A program made the translations under genes and the position numbers. The notes under the pieces were generated by a model that searched no databases, was not told the DNA's origin, and saw only the letters and a program-made list of their open reading frames with translations. From the NCBI GenBank assembly GCA_023460715.1, contig JAEWPH010000001.1, positions 1 through 37,119 of the forward strand: a stretch of DNA of 37,119 nucleotides, written 5' to 3'. Origin of the DNA: Pseudomonadota bacterium (GTDB lineage: Bacteria; Pseudomonadota; Gammaproteobacteria; Burkholderiales; Burkholderiaceae_C). Below are positions 12,529 through 19,850 of this stretch, piece by piece; the first letter of the stretch is position 1; every line of letters begins with the position of its first letter.

Positions 12529-14810
12529 TGGCCGAGCTGCCGCCAGACGCCTCCTCCGTGCGCGCTGCAAACCAGTCGCGCGGTATCCGCCGGGCGGTCG
12601 GCATCAGCATCGCCGTCATGTGCGCCATCGGCCTGGTGCTGATGTTCCTGCTGACGCTGGCCACCAACAACCGCGCCATGTACGAGCGCAACTATGCCTG
12701 GCTGCTGGGCGTCAACATCTTTGTGGCCGTGCTGCTGCTGGCCGTGCTGGTCTGGGTGGCGTTGCGCTTGGTGGTGCGCCTGCGCCGCGGACGCTTCGGC
12801 AGCCGGCTACTCATCAAGCTGGCCGGCATCTTCGCCGTGGTGGGCGTCGTGCCGGGGCTGCTGATCTACGTGGTGTCCTACCAGTTCGTGTCCCGCTCGA
12901 TCGAAAGCTGGTTCGATGTCCGCGTCGAGGGCGCACTCTCTGCCGGCGTCAGCCTGGCGCGGGTCACCCTGGACACCATGGCTGCGGACATGGCCAGCAA
13001 GACGCGGTCCGCCAGCTCGCAGCTGGCCCAGGTGCCGGATGCCGCCGCCGGTCTCGTGCTGGAGCGGGTGCGTGACGAGCTCGGCGCCACCGATGTGGTG
13101 CTGTGGAGCGCATCGGGCCAATTCATCGCCAGCGCAGGGCAGTCGCGCTTCAGCCTGAGTCCCGAGCGCCCAGGGCAGCAGCAGTTCCGCAACGCCCGCC
13201 AGCAACGCACCACCTTCCAGATCGAAGGGCTGGACGACATCACCGATCCGGCGGCCTCCGAGAATGCGCGCGTGAAGACCTTGGTCACCGTGCTGAGTCC
13301 GGGGGTCGGCGTGCTGGTGGAGCCCCGTTACCTGCAGGCCACGCTGCCCCTGCCGTCCGCGCTGGTCGCCAACGCCATCGCCGTCCAGGAGGCCAACCGG
13401 GAGTACCAGGAGAGGGCGCTGGCGCGCGGCGGATTGCAGCGCATGTACATCGGCACGCTCACGCTCAGCCTGTTTTTGGCGGTGTTCGGCGCACTGCTGC
13501 TGGCGGTGTTGCTCGGCAACCAGCTGGCACGGCCTCTGTTGATGCTGGCCGAAGGCGTGCGAGAGGTGGCCTCCGGCGACCTGCGGCCCAAGGCCGTGCT
13601 GCAGAGCCGCGATGAACTGGGTGGATTGACGCGCTCCTTCGCCGTCATGACCCAGCAACTGGCCGACGCCCGCGCTGCCGTGGAGCAGAGCATGGGAGCG
13701 GTGGATTCCGCCCGGGCCAATCTACAGACCATCCTGGACAACCTCACCGCCGGTGTCATCGTGCTGGACGCGCATGGCGTGGTCCGCTCCAGCAACCCGG
13801 GAGCCACACGTATCCTGCGCGCCCCCATGGCGGCGTACGAAGGCCGGCCGCTGGCCGACGTGCCCGGGCTGGCCGACTTCGCCACGGCGGTGCAGGCCCA
13901 TTTCGAGAACTTCCTCGGCGACCGGGACCATCATGGCCTTGACCACTGGCAGCACCCGTTCGAGCTGCATTCGCCGGGCGGCGGCATGGGCGCCAACGGC
14001 ACCAGCCTGGTTGCGCGGGGCGCGGAACTGCCCGACGCCACACGCCTGCTGGTGTTCGACGACATCTCGGAAATCGTCTCCGCCCAGCGCGCCCAGGCCT
14101 GGGGCGAGGTGGCACGCCGGCTGGCCCACGAAATCAAGAACCCGCTCACGCCCATCCAGCTGTCCGCGGAGCGGCTGGAGATGAAGCTGTCCGGCAAGCT
14201 GCAGGAGCCCGAGCAGGCCGTCTTGACCAAGTCCGTGCGCACGATCGTCGACCAGGTGGACGCGATGAAACGGCTGGTCAACGAGTTCCGGGATTACGCA
14301 CGTCTGCCCGCCGCCGAACTGCACGCCCTGGACCTGAACGCGCTGGTGACCGACATCCTGCACCTGTACGGCGCCGAGAATGCCCGCGTGGCGATCGAGG
14401 TGGAACTGGACCCGCAGTGCCCGCCCATTGCCGCGGACGCCCAGCAACTGCGGCAGGTGGTGCACAACCTGCTCCAGAATGCACAGGACGCGACCGAGCA
14501 GGCCGCGGAACAGGCGGGGGTGCCGCCGCCGCCCGTGCGCATCGTTACAAGGTGGAGCGCCTCGTCAGGACGGGTGCGCCTCACGGTGGCAGACGCGGGG
14601 CCGGGCTTTCCGGCGCACATCTTGCAAAGGGCCTTCGAGCCCTACGTCACGACCAAACCCCGCGGCACCGGGCTGGGGCTGGCGGTCGTGAAAAAGATCG
14701 CTGACGAGCATGGGGCTCGCATCGATCTGGTCAACCGGGTAGACGATGGGGTGGTCCGCGGCGCGCAAGTGTCGTTATCATTCGCCCCACAACGTACGGT
14801 GGCAAGTTAA
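12525..14810 (+). CDS. ntrY: NtrY-like membrane sensor histidine kinase
   Basis: This is a two-component sensor kinase that phosphorylates the regulator encoded next to it. Its stimulus is not evident; NtrY/NtrX systems elsewhere have been linked to nitrogen metabolism, redox state and envelope functions. The 761-residue protein has three N-terminal membrane helices (about 22-44, 53-82, 93-120), an extracytoplasmic domain (about 120-305), a fourth helix (about 307-335) and a HAMP linker. A PAS domain follows (about 395-500, with LQTILDNLTAGVIVLDAHG). The kinase core has the H-box LAHEIKNPLTPIQLSAERLE with phospho-acceptor His535, the N-box LLQNAQDATEQ, the G1 box DAGPGFP and the G2 box GTGLGLAVVKKIADEHG. 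Two adjacent ATG codons (12525 and 12528) can start it. The first overlaps the upstream stop. ntrX follows after 37 bases. Confidence 0.92.
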   Translation: MMAELPPDASSVRAANQSRGIRRAVGISIAVMCAIGLVLMFLLTLATNNRAMYERNYAWLLGVNIFVAVLLLAVLVWVALRLVVRLRRGRFGSRLLIKLAGIFAVVGVVPGLLIYVVSYQFVSRSIESWFDVRVEGALSAGVSLARVTLDTMAADMASKTRSASSQLAQVPDAAAGLVLERVRDELGATDVVLWSASGQFIASAGQSRFSLSPERPGQQQFRNARQQRTTFQIEGLDDITDPAASENARVKTLVTVLSPGVGVLVEPRYLQATLPLPSALVANAIAVQEANREYQERALARGGLQRMYIGTLTLSLFLAVFGALLLAVLLGNQLARPLLMLAEGVREVASGDLRPKAVLQSRDELGGLTRSFAVMTQQLADARAAVEQSMGAVDSARANLQTILDNLTAGVIVLDAHGVVRSSNPGATRILRAPMAAYEGRPLADVPGLADFATAVQAHFENFLGDRDHHGLDHWQHPFELHSPGGGMGANGTSLVARGAELPDATRLLVFDDISEIVSAQRAQAWGEVARRLAHEIKNPLTPIQLSAERLEMKLSGKLQEPEQAVLTKSVRTIVDQVDAMKRLVNEFRDYARLPAAELHALDLNALVTDILHLYGAENARVAIEVELDPQCPPIAADAQQLRQVVHNLLQNAQDATEQAAEQAGVPPPPVRIVTRWSASSGRVRLTVADAGPGFPAHILQRAFEPYVTTKPRGTGLGLAVVKKIADEHGARIDLVNRVDDGVVRGAQVSLSFAPQRTVAS

Positions 14811-14847
14811 CAACATCGCTCGCAGCAGCAAAGGCGCTCTCCAGCAC

Positions 14848-15546
14848 ATGGCAAATATTTTGGTGGTCGACGACGAACTGGGTATCCGGGATCTGTTGTC
14901 GGAAATTCTGAACGACGAAGGCCACAGCGTGGATCTCGCCGAGAACGCCACCCAGGCGCGCAACGCCCGTGCCGCGAACAGCTACGACCTGGTGCTGCTG
15001 GACATCTGGATGCCCGACACCGACGGCGTGTCGCTGCTCAAGGAGTGGGCCATGGCGGGCACGCTCAAGATGCCGGTGATCATGATGAGCGGCCATGCCA
15101 CCATCGACACCGCCGTCGAAGCCACCCGCATCGGCGCTTTCTCCTTCCTCGAGAAGCCCATCACCCTGCAGAAGCTGCTCAAGGCCGTGGAGCAAGGCCT
15201 GGCCCGCAACACCGCCAGCCAGCAGGCTCCCGCTCTCGCTCCGCCGCCAGCTGTCGCGGCGGCCGCACCCGCTGCCGAAGGCGCCCCTTCCCATGCCCTG
15301 CCCGCGTCACCTCCCCCTGTGACCGCGACCATCGATCCCGGGCCGCTGTCTCACCAAGGGTTCGATCTCGACCGCCCCCTGCGTGAAGCCCGGGACGGCT
15401 TTGAAAAGGCCTACTTCGAATTCCACCTCGCCCGCGAAGGTGGCTCCATGACCCGTGTGGCCGAGAAAACTGGTCTGGAACGCACCCACCTGTACCGCAA
15501 GCTGCGCCAGTTGGGCGTAGACCTGGGCCGCAACAAGCGCGGCTGA
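14848..15546 (+). CDS. ntrX: NtrX-like response regulator without AAA+ domain
   Basis: This is the partner regulator of the upstream kinase. ATG at 14848 gives 232 residues beginning MANILVVDDELGIRDLLSEI. The receiver domain (1-118) has the acidic pair Asp8/Asp9, phospho-acceptor Asp52 (LLDIWMP), Ser81 (MMSGHA) and Lys103 (FLEKP). A Pro/Ala-rich linker (about 119-165) follows. The C-terminal Fis-type helix-turn-helix (about 175-232) includes MTRVAEKTGLERTHLYRKL, very like the end of NtrX. Full-length NtrX has about 450 residues, with a central ATPase that activates sigma-54. That domain is absent, so this protein probably acts as a simple DNA-binding activator or repressor. It is the last gene of the lemA-rsmB-ntrYX operon. 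Confidence 0.88.
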   Translation: MANILVVDDELGIRDLLSEILNDEGHSVDLAENATQARNARAANSYDLVLLDIWMPDTDGVSLLKEWAMAGTLKMPVIMMSGHATIDTAVEATRIGAFSFLEKPITLQKLLKAVEQGLARNTASQQAPALAPPPAVAAAAPAAEGAPSHALPASPPPVTATIDPGPLSHQGFDLDRPLREARDGFEKAYFEFHLAREGGSMTRVAEKTGLERTHLYRKLRQLGVDLGRNKRG

Positions 15547-15568
15547 CAAACCTCACAAAATAAAAGCG

Positions 15569-15594
15569 CGAAGTCGGCCGATCGGTCGATTTCG
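15569..15594. promoter_or_regulatory. 26-bp interrupted palindrome before tRNA-Phe
   Basis: The two halves CGAAGTCGGCCGA and TCGGTCGATTTCG are inverted copies matching at 11 of 13 positions. It lies between ntrX and the tRNA, over the expected -35 position of the tRNA promoter. The two mismatches become G-U pairs in RNA. With no T run after it, an operator is as likely as an ntrX transcript end. Neither is proven. Confidence 0.45.
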
Positions 15595-15598
15595 TGGC

Positions 15599-15604
15599 TA
15601 TAAT
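15599..15604 (+). promoter_or_regulatory. -10 box of the tRNA-Phe promoter
   Basis: A perfect TATAAT lies 10 bases before the mature tRNA start. No good TTGACA-like -35 is seen at the normal distance, where the palindrome lies. Confidence 0.6.
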
Positions 15605-15614
15605 TCAAGGCTCA

Positions 15615-15690
15615 GGCCCGGTAGCTCAGTTGGTAGAGCAGCGGATTGAAAATCCGCGTGTCGATGGTTCGATTCCGTCCCAGGCCACCA
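15615..15690 (+). tRNA. tRNA-Phe (anticodon GAA)
   Basis: A 76-base cloverleaf can be drawn. The acceptor arm is GGCCCGG (15615-15621) with CCAGGCC (15680-15686), the D arm is GCTC/GAGC, and the anticodon stem is GCGGA/TCCGC with loop TTGAAAA and anticodon GAA at 15648-15650. The T arm is GATGG/CCGTC around TTCGATT. Discriminator A and an encoded CCA (15688-15690) complete it. The acceptor stem has one C-A mismatch (15619 with 15682) and the T stem one T-G wobble. The gene is probably functional. It is the likely integration site of the island that follows. Confidence 0.95.
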
Positions 15691-15701
15691 CATCCCTTTC
15701 T

Positions 15702-15721
15702 GCGAAAGTCCAAGACTTCGC
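15702..15721 (+). other. hairpin just after tRNA-Phe
   Basis: GCGAAAGTC (15702-15710) pairs with GACTTCGC (15714-15721) with one bulged A and a CAA loop. It may be a trailer structure of the tRNA precursor or an integrase arm site of the former element. Confidence 0.4.
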
Positions 15722-15730
15722 GAATCCACC

Positions 15731-15767
15731 AAAAAAGCCCTTACGTGAAAAACGTTAGGGCTTTTTT
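15731..15767. terminator. bidirectional terminator after tRNA-Phe
   Basis: Bases 15731-15746 (AAAAAA then GCCCTTACGT) pair with 15752-15767 (ACGTTAGGGC then TTTTTT) with one mismatch and a 5-base loop. A run on one side and T run on the other let it work in both directions. Confidence 0.88.
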
Positions 15768-15805
15768 GTTGTCTAGGGCCAAAGACAAGCACTCGGCTGC
15801 ACGGC

Positions 15806-15945
15806 TGGCGCTTCCTTCGACTACACCTCAGAGGGGAAGCGCAAGACCATCAGCCTGGGCAATTATCCCAACGTCCACGTCGCGCGAACGGGCCAGCGAG
15901 GCCCGTAAGCAAGTCGCGCCAGGCATCAATCCCAGCGAAGAAAGC
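15806..15945 (+). pseudogene. remnant of a P4-type integrase, N-terminal arm-binding domain
   Basis: Reading across frames gives the typical start of a P4/CP4-family tyrosine recombinase. One frame (from 15807) encodes FDYTSEGKRKTISLGNYPNV, and the frame used from about 15882 encodes RERASEARKQVAPGINPSEE. Together they match the family pattern of W.F.Y...GKRK...LG.YP.VSLA.AR..R.EAR..LA.GIDPSEE. At least one frameshift (around 15880) separates the two parts, and a WRF codon triplet at 15806-15814 in a third frame suggests another. The catalytic domain is absent. Its place directly downstream of tRNA-Phe, in the same direction, is where such integrases normally sit. It is non-functional. Confidence 0.82.
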
Positions 15946-15973
15946 GCACGACATCCTAGCGGCGAGCAGTGCT

Positions 15974-16525
15974 TCAAATTGAATGTGTGCTTGACGAGTT
16001 AGTCTGATCGAGCGGTGATGCCACGTTCTCGAAAACGCCTGGCCCGATGCGCCGCACGTTGATGACGAACTGGGCCGATGGCGGCTCTGGCAGACATTCT
16101 TGGATTGGCGTGTCCTGCCATAAGTCGAACTCATCGTATCGGGTGTAGGTGTACTGAAAAAAAAAGCGATTCCACGACAGGCAATATATGGGGCGTGCGT
16201 CAGGGTGGTTGAAGTGGATGGCATATGCATCCAATCGCGCTCCAGGTTGACCGCTGCGATCGTGGGCATCCCAGAAGTCTGGAAACATGGGCCTCGAGAG
16301 CGCCTCTGCGAAGCTGACTGCACTGTCTATGTCGGACCATGCATCACGCACCAGGCGTTGAGCCGCCTCGACGTACTGTCGGGGCACCTTCCCTTTGGGG
16401 TACTGAACATAAATGAGGCGCTGACCCAACTGATATTCGAGTTGGGAAAGCTCTGCGCTGACATCCCAATCCCCGATCGGTGATGTGTTGAGAAAGTCGA
16501 TGGCTTCCGCGGTGATCGCTTTCAT
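15974..16525 (-). CDS. hypothetical protein, island gene
   Basis: I do not recognise this protein. The 183-residue product begins MKAITAEAIDFLNTSPIGDW and is soluble, acidic and rich in aromatic residues (NRFFFQYTYTRYDEFDLW), with no signal peptide or membrane helix. Codon use and the even residue mixture look like a real protein. It lies between the integrase remnant and the broken alpA, transcribed toward the tRNA. Its binding site is weak. A run of nine A residues (16157-16165 on the plus strand) encodes the FFF and could slip. Small, soluble, aromatic-rich proteins in such islands are sometimes orphan immunity or anti-phage proteins, but nothing here proves that. Confidence 0.6.
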   Translation of the reverse strand: MKAITAEAIDFLNTSPIGDWDVSAELSQLEYQLGQRLIYVQYPKGKVPRQYVEAAQRLVRDAWSDIDSAVSFAEALSRPMFPDFWDAHDRSGQPGARLDAYAIHFNHPDARPIYCLSWNRFFFQYTYTRYDEFDLWQDTPIQECLPEPPSAQFVINVRRIGPGVFENVASPLDQTNSSSTHSI

Positions 16526-16873
16526 GGTTCTACAGATGATGGTGACGCGTTATCCGATGGAACCGCGCAGAGGATGACCTCAACTTCTGAATTTTTCAGT
16601 CGTTGACGTGGGGCATAGATCACAACAAAGGCTTCCGGTTTCGGTCAGGAGACGAAGAGTTCCTGTCTCTGTCCTCCTGTCAAAGGGTATCCGCTGCTGA
16701 CGCCGCTGCAACCTCCTGTGCTCGAACTTTCATCGGCAGCAAGCGCTGCAAATCGTCTCCCTGGCAATCGCCAATTCCCGCTCTTGACTCGACCCAATGC
16801 TTTCGCCACCGGCGTCAGCTGGATTGCGGGCACGTTTAGGGCATTTCTCGACAGTCGGAAATACCGCTGTGCT
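16526..16873. other. gene-poor stretch in the island start
   Basis: About 350 bases hold no convincing gene. The reverse-strand frame at 16645-16884 is open but has no recognised similarity and no clear start signal. It is probably decayed island sequence. Confidence 0.5.
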
Positions 16874-17083
16874 TCAAGCAGCATTGCGGCTCATTGAAGC
16901 GATGCACGCATCGATGTCGGACTCCTTCCATGCTACCGTGCGCTTGCCAATGCGCACCGGTTGCGGGTAAAGCCCGGTTCGCATGGCGTAGCGAGACGCG
17001 CGTGAACCCTGGAGGTGTTGCAGCACGTCCTTGAGGCGCAGCAGGTTGTGCTTCGAGTTCGTTGGTTAGTTGCTAATGCTCAT
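16874..17083 (-). pseudogene. AlpA-family regulator broken by a stop codon
   Basis: On the reverse strand an ATG at 17083 opens a 69-codon frame that is stopped by TAA at codon 6 (17066-17068). It then continues in frame to a TGA at 16874-16876. After the stop it reads NLLRLKDVLQHLQGSRASRY, then AMRTGLYPQPVRIGKRTVAW, then KESDIDACIASM. This is the AlpA/excisionase-like helix-turn-helix pattern (LLRLKDV, SR..IY.....G.FP.PV.LG.R.V.W...DID.WI). AlpA proteins control integrase expression in P4-like islands, which fits the integrase remnant nearby. A short product from a rare later start is possible, but most likely the gene is dead. Confidence 0.78.
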
Positions 17084-17508
17084 TGGATGTCCTTTCAATG
17101 GGGTTCACGTCTACACGATCTCGCTCATCGCGAACTGCGCTGGCTGTCTGACGGATGCCTCGTTAACCCCCTATTCATTTTGGCCCTCTTGAACCCGCAC
17201 ATCAGACCTTCGCGTTTCGTTCGACTGTTGGTTTTTTATGCGGTGCATTTGTGGGAATACGCGGGCCAGTTTTGTACTTCCGAGGGGGACTTCGTCGGCG
17301 GCATTGGCGATGTAACAGGCAACCCATGCGGATGCGGGCCGGACGTCGGTGCCTCCATGACGCCGACACTGAGGCCCTCATTTTGTGTATCAGTCTGCTT
17401 CTGCAGTCTCCGTGCCGAGTCTTCTTGTTACAGAAGCGTGAGCGGCGTGAGCATCAGTTTTCCCCATCCGCTTTTAGAGTGGCGCCTGCTCATCAGCATC
17501 CACAAAAA
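17084..17508. other. spacer upstream of cdiB
   Basis: About 425 bases lie between the alpA relic and cdiB. Overlapping open frames are present but none resembles a protein. The cdi promoter should lie here, yet I cannot find a pair of -35/-10 boxes good enough to call. It has more T-rich patches than the genes around it. Confidence 0.45.
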
Positions 17509-19275
17509 ATGAAGTCCATGAAAACGGGAGGGCGCTCGTTGGCGGAGCGTTTCTTGAGAGGTCTCAGTAATAGCCGCACACGGAATCTGATTTGTCTTCT
17601 TGCCGCAGCCCCAATTTCCGGTGCGTTGGCTCAAGTTCCGCTGCCCTCGGATGGCGTGCAAGAACTCCTTCGGCAGCAAGAGCGGGAGCGTGCTCTGAGG
17701 CAGCAGCAGGAAGCGAGACCTGACGTCCGTCTGGAGCGGCCGGTGGCTTCGGAAGAGCTTCGGCTGCCGGCGCAGGAGACACCGTGCTTCAAGATCGACC
17801 GCATCATCCTGCAGGGTGATTCTGCAGCTGACTTTCAGTGGGCGGTGAGTGCGGCGGATCCTGAGGGCGATGCGGCAACGAACCGATGCTTGGGCTCGGA
17901 GGGCATCAACCTGACAATGAAGCGTGTTCAGAACGCGATCGTTGCCCGTGGGTTCGTGACCACACGGGTGTTGGCAGCGGCGCAAGACCTCACTTCGGGC
18001 ACTCTTGAGCTCACCGTGATTCCTGGACGCATCCGCACCATCCGATTCACCAGCGACAGCAACCCGCGGGCGACCCAGTGGAATGCCCTTCCTGCAGCCC
18101 CCGGTGACTTGTTGAACCTGAGAGACATTGAGCAGGGGCTGGAGAACTTCAAGCGGGTCCCGACGGCCGATGCGGACATCCAGATCACGCCAGCCGATGG
18201 GCCGGATGCCCGTCCTGGCGAAAGCGATCTTGTGATCGCGTGGCAGCAAGGTTTTCCTTTCCGCTTGAACCTGTCAGCAGATGATTCGGGAAGCAAGTAC
18301 ACCGGCAAGTACCAGGGCAGTGCTACCTTGTCTTATGACCACTGGTGGACGTTGAACGATCTTTTCTACGTCAGCGTGAATCACGATCTTGGCGGTGGGG
18401 AAGAGGGCAGCAAGGGAACACGGGGCTATACGGTGCATTACGAAGTGCCCTATGGCTATTGGCTCTTGGGTTTCACCACCAACAGCTACAACTACTACCA
18501 GTCCGTCGCCGGCGCTAACCAAACCTATCGATACAGTGGCAGGAGTGAGAACACTGAGATCCGTCTTTCTCGCCTGCTCTACCGCGATGCCACTCGCAAA
18601 ACGAGCGCGTATTTGCGAGGCTGGCAGCGCACCTCTTCCAATGCGATAGACGATACCGAGATCGAGGTCCAACGTCGGCGGATGGCCGGGTGGGAAATAG
18701 GCTTGGGCCATCGGGAATTCATTGGCGCTTCCATCTTCGATGCCAATGTGGCGTATCGCAGGGGCACCGGCATGCTGTCTTCTCGACCTGCGCCTGAACA
18801 AGCGTTCGATGAAGGTACGGCCCGCCCGTCTCTCTTTACTGCAGATGCGCAACTGGGCATCCCGTTTGCACTGTCGGGGCAGCGCCTGCGGTTTTCGTCG
18901 GCCTGGCGGGGGATGTGGAACCGCACCCCACTGGTTCCCCAAGACCGGTTTTCCATTGGAGGGCGCTACACGGTGCGTGGCTTCGATGGGGAAAGCACAC
19001 TCATTGGTGACCGCGGCTGGCTGGTACGCAACGACCTCGGCTGGGCTCTGGGCAACTCCGGCCAAGAGCTCTACGTGGGTATCGACCACGGCCAGGTGGG
19101 GGGGCGGTCCGCTGCCCAGTTGGTTGGCCGGCGGCTTTCTGGTGCGGTCTTAGGTTTGCGGGGAAGCTACCAAAAAGCCTCATGGGACGTGTTCGTAGGC
19201 ACCCCACTGTCCAAGCCCGATGGTTTCCAGACCAGCAATACGACAGCCGGGTTCAACCTGAACTGGTCGTTCTGA
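17509..19275 (+). CDS. cdiB: CdiB/TpsB outer-membrane two-partner secretion transporter
   Basis: This is an Omp85-superfamily pore (ShlB/FhaC/HecB family) that exports the giant CdiA effector across the outer membrane. ATG at 17509 gives 588 residues, the normal family size. A second ATG at 17518 is possible, and neither has a clear ribosome binding site. The signal peptide spans about residues 1-42 (RNLICLLAAAPISGALAQ). A Gln/Arg-rich plug helix and linker follow (QELLRQQERERALRQQQEAR). POTRA domains come next (CFKIDRIILQGDS and RGFVTTRVLAAAQDLTSGTL). The C-terminal 16-strand barrel carries the family signature RYTVRGFDGE and GDRGW, and ends in Phe as outer-membrane proteins do. The acyltransferase gene starts 14 bases later, and the locus reads cdiB-cdiC-cdiA-cdiI. 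Confidence 0.93.
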   Translation: MKSMKTGGRSLAERFLRGLSNSRTRNLICLLAAAPISGALAQVPLPSDGVQELLRQQERERALRQQQEARPDVRLERPVASEELRLPAQETPCFKIDRIILQGDSAADFQWAVSAADPEGDAATNRCLGSEGINLTMKRVQNAIVARGFVTTRVLAAAQDLTSGTLELTVIPGRIRTIRFTSDSNPRATQWNALPAAPGDLLNLRDIEQGLENFKRVPTADADIQITPADGPDARPGESDLVIAWQQGFPFRLNLSADDSGSKYTGKYQGSATLSYDHWWTLNDLFYVSVNHDLGGGEEGSKGTRGYTVHYEVPYGYWLLGFTTNSYNYYQSVAGANQTYRYSGRSENTEIRLSRLLYRDATRKTSAYLRGWQRTSSNAIDDTEIEVQRRRMAGWEIGLGHREFIGASIFDANVAYRRGTGMLSSRPAPEQAFDEGTARPSLFTADAQLGIPFALSGQRLRFSSAWRGMWNRTPLVPQDRFSIGGRYTVRGFDGESTLIGDRGWLVRNDLGWALGNSGQELYVGIDHGQVGGRSAAQLVGRRLSGAVLGLRGSYQKASWDVFVGTPLSKPDGFQTSNTTAGFNLNWSF

Positions 19276-19289
19276 GGAGCTTAGGACTT

Positions 19290-19850
19290 ATGCGATTCGA
19301 CGCGCTTGATGTCGTTGCTCCAGGTGTCCTCAACATGCCATGCGATGAAGCCCAGGTGATGGGATCGGCTGTCTGGCTGTATATGCACTCGGCATCCCAT
19401 CGCAACATGCCGCTGCATTTGCTGTCAACGCTATTGCTGCCGGCCATCAAGCGTCAGCAGTTTCTTCTTGCCTCCGAGAACGGAAGGCCTGTTGCGCTGA
19501 TCACCTGGGCGCTGTTCAGCCCGGAGGCTGAGCATCGGTACATCTCCAACCGGCCAGAAGCGATGCGCGAGGACGACTGGACCAGTGGTGACCGGATGTG
19601 GATTCTGGACTGGGTCGCTCCTTTCGGTCACACGCGTGCTGCTCGACAACTGCTGGGACAACTCTTTCCAGCTCAGATCGCGAGAGCGCTCTATCACCGC
19701 GGCGATTCGCGCGGACTGCGAATCCTGCAATTCAGAGGCATCGCTGTGATGCCAGAAGAAGCCCATGCATGGGCTGCCCTCAATCCCCTTCAGTTATCGG
19801 GCGCAAACCGTGAAGGCGTTGTCGCCGATTCCAAGGAATTCCAGAAATGA
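19290..19850 (+). CDS. cdiC: HlyC-type toxin-activating lysine acyltransferase (CdiC)
   Basis: This is a cytoplasmic enzyme of the HlyC family, which transfers a fatty acyl group from acyl carrier protein to lysine side chains of a secreted toxin. ATG at 19290 gives 186 residues, close to the family length; an in-frame extension upstream lies inside cdiB. The hallmark motifs are strong: SASHRNMPL with catalytic His37, LLPAIKRQQFLL, DDWTSGDRMW, and LDWVAPFG with Asp107. It follows cdiB by 14 bases and overlaps the cdiA start by 4 bases (ATGA), so its product is made together with CdiA. CdiA is therefore the expected substrate. Acyltransferases of this kind are known in a subset of CDI loci. 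Which lysines of CdiA are modified cannot be read from the sequence. Confidence 0.92.
   Translation: MRFDALDVVAPGVLNMPCDEAQVMGSAVWLYMHSASHRNMPLHLLSTLLLPAIKRQQFLLASENGRPVALITWALFSPEAEHRYISNRPEAMREDDWTSGDRMWILDWVAPFGHTRAARQLLGQLFPAQIARALYHRGDSRGLRILQFRGIAVMPEEAHAWAALNPLQLSGANREGVVADSKEFQK

Noticed and set aside
17015..17512. 165-codon frame before cdiB
   Set aside because: It overlaps the alpA relic in antisense and has no family resemblance or convincing start.
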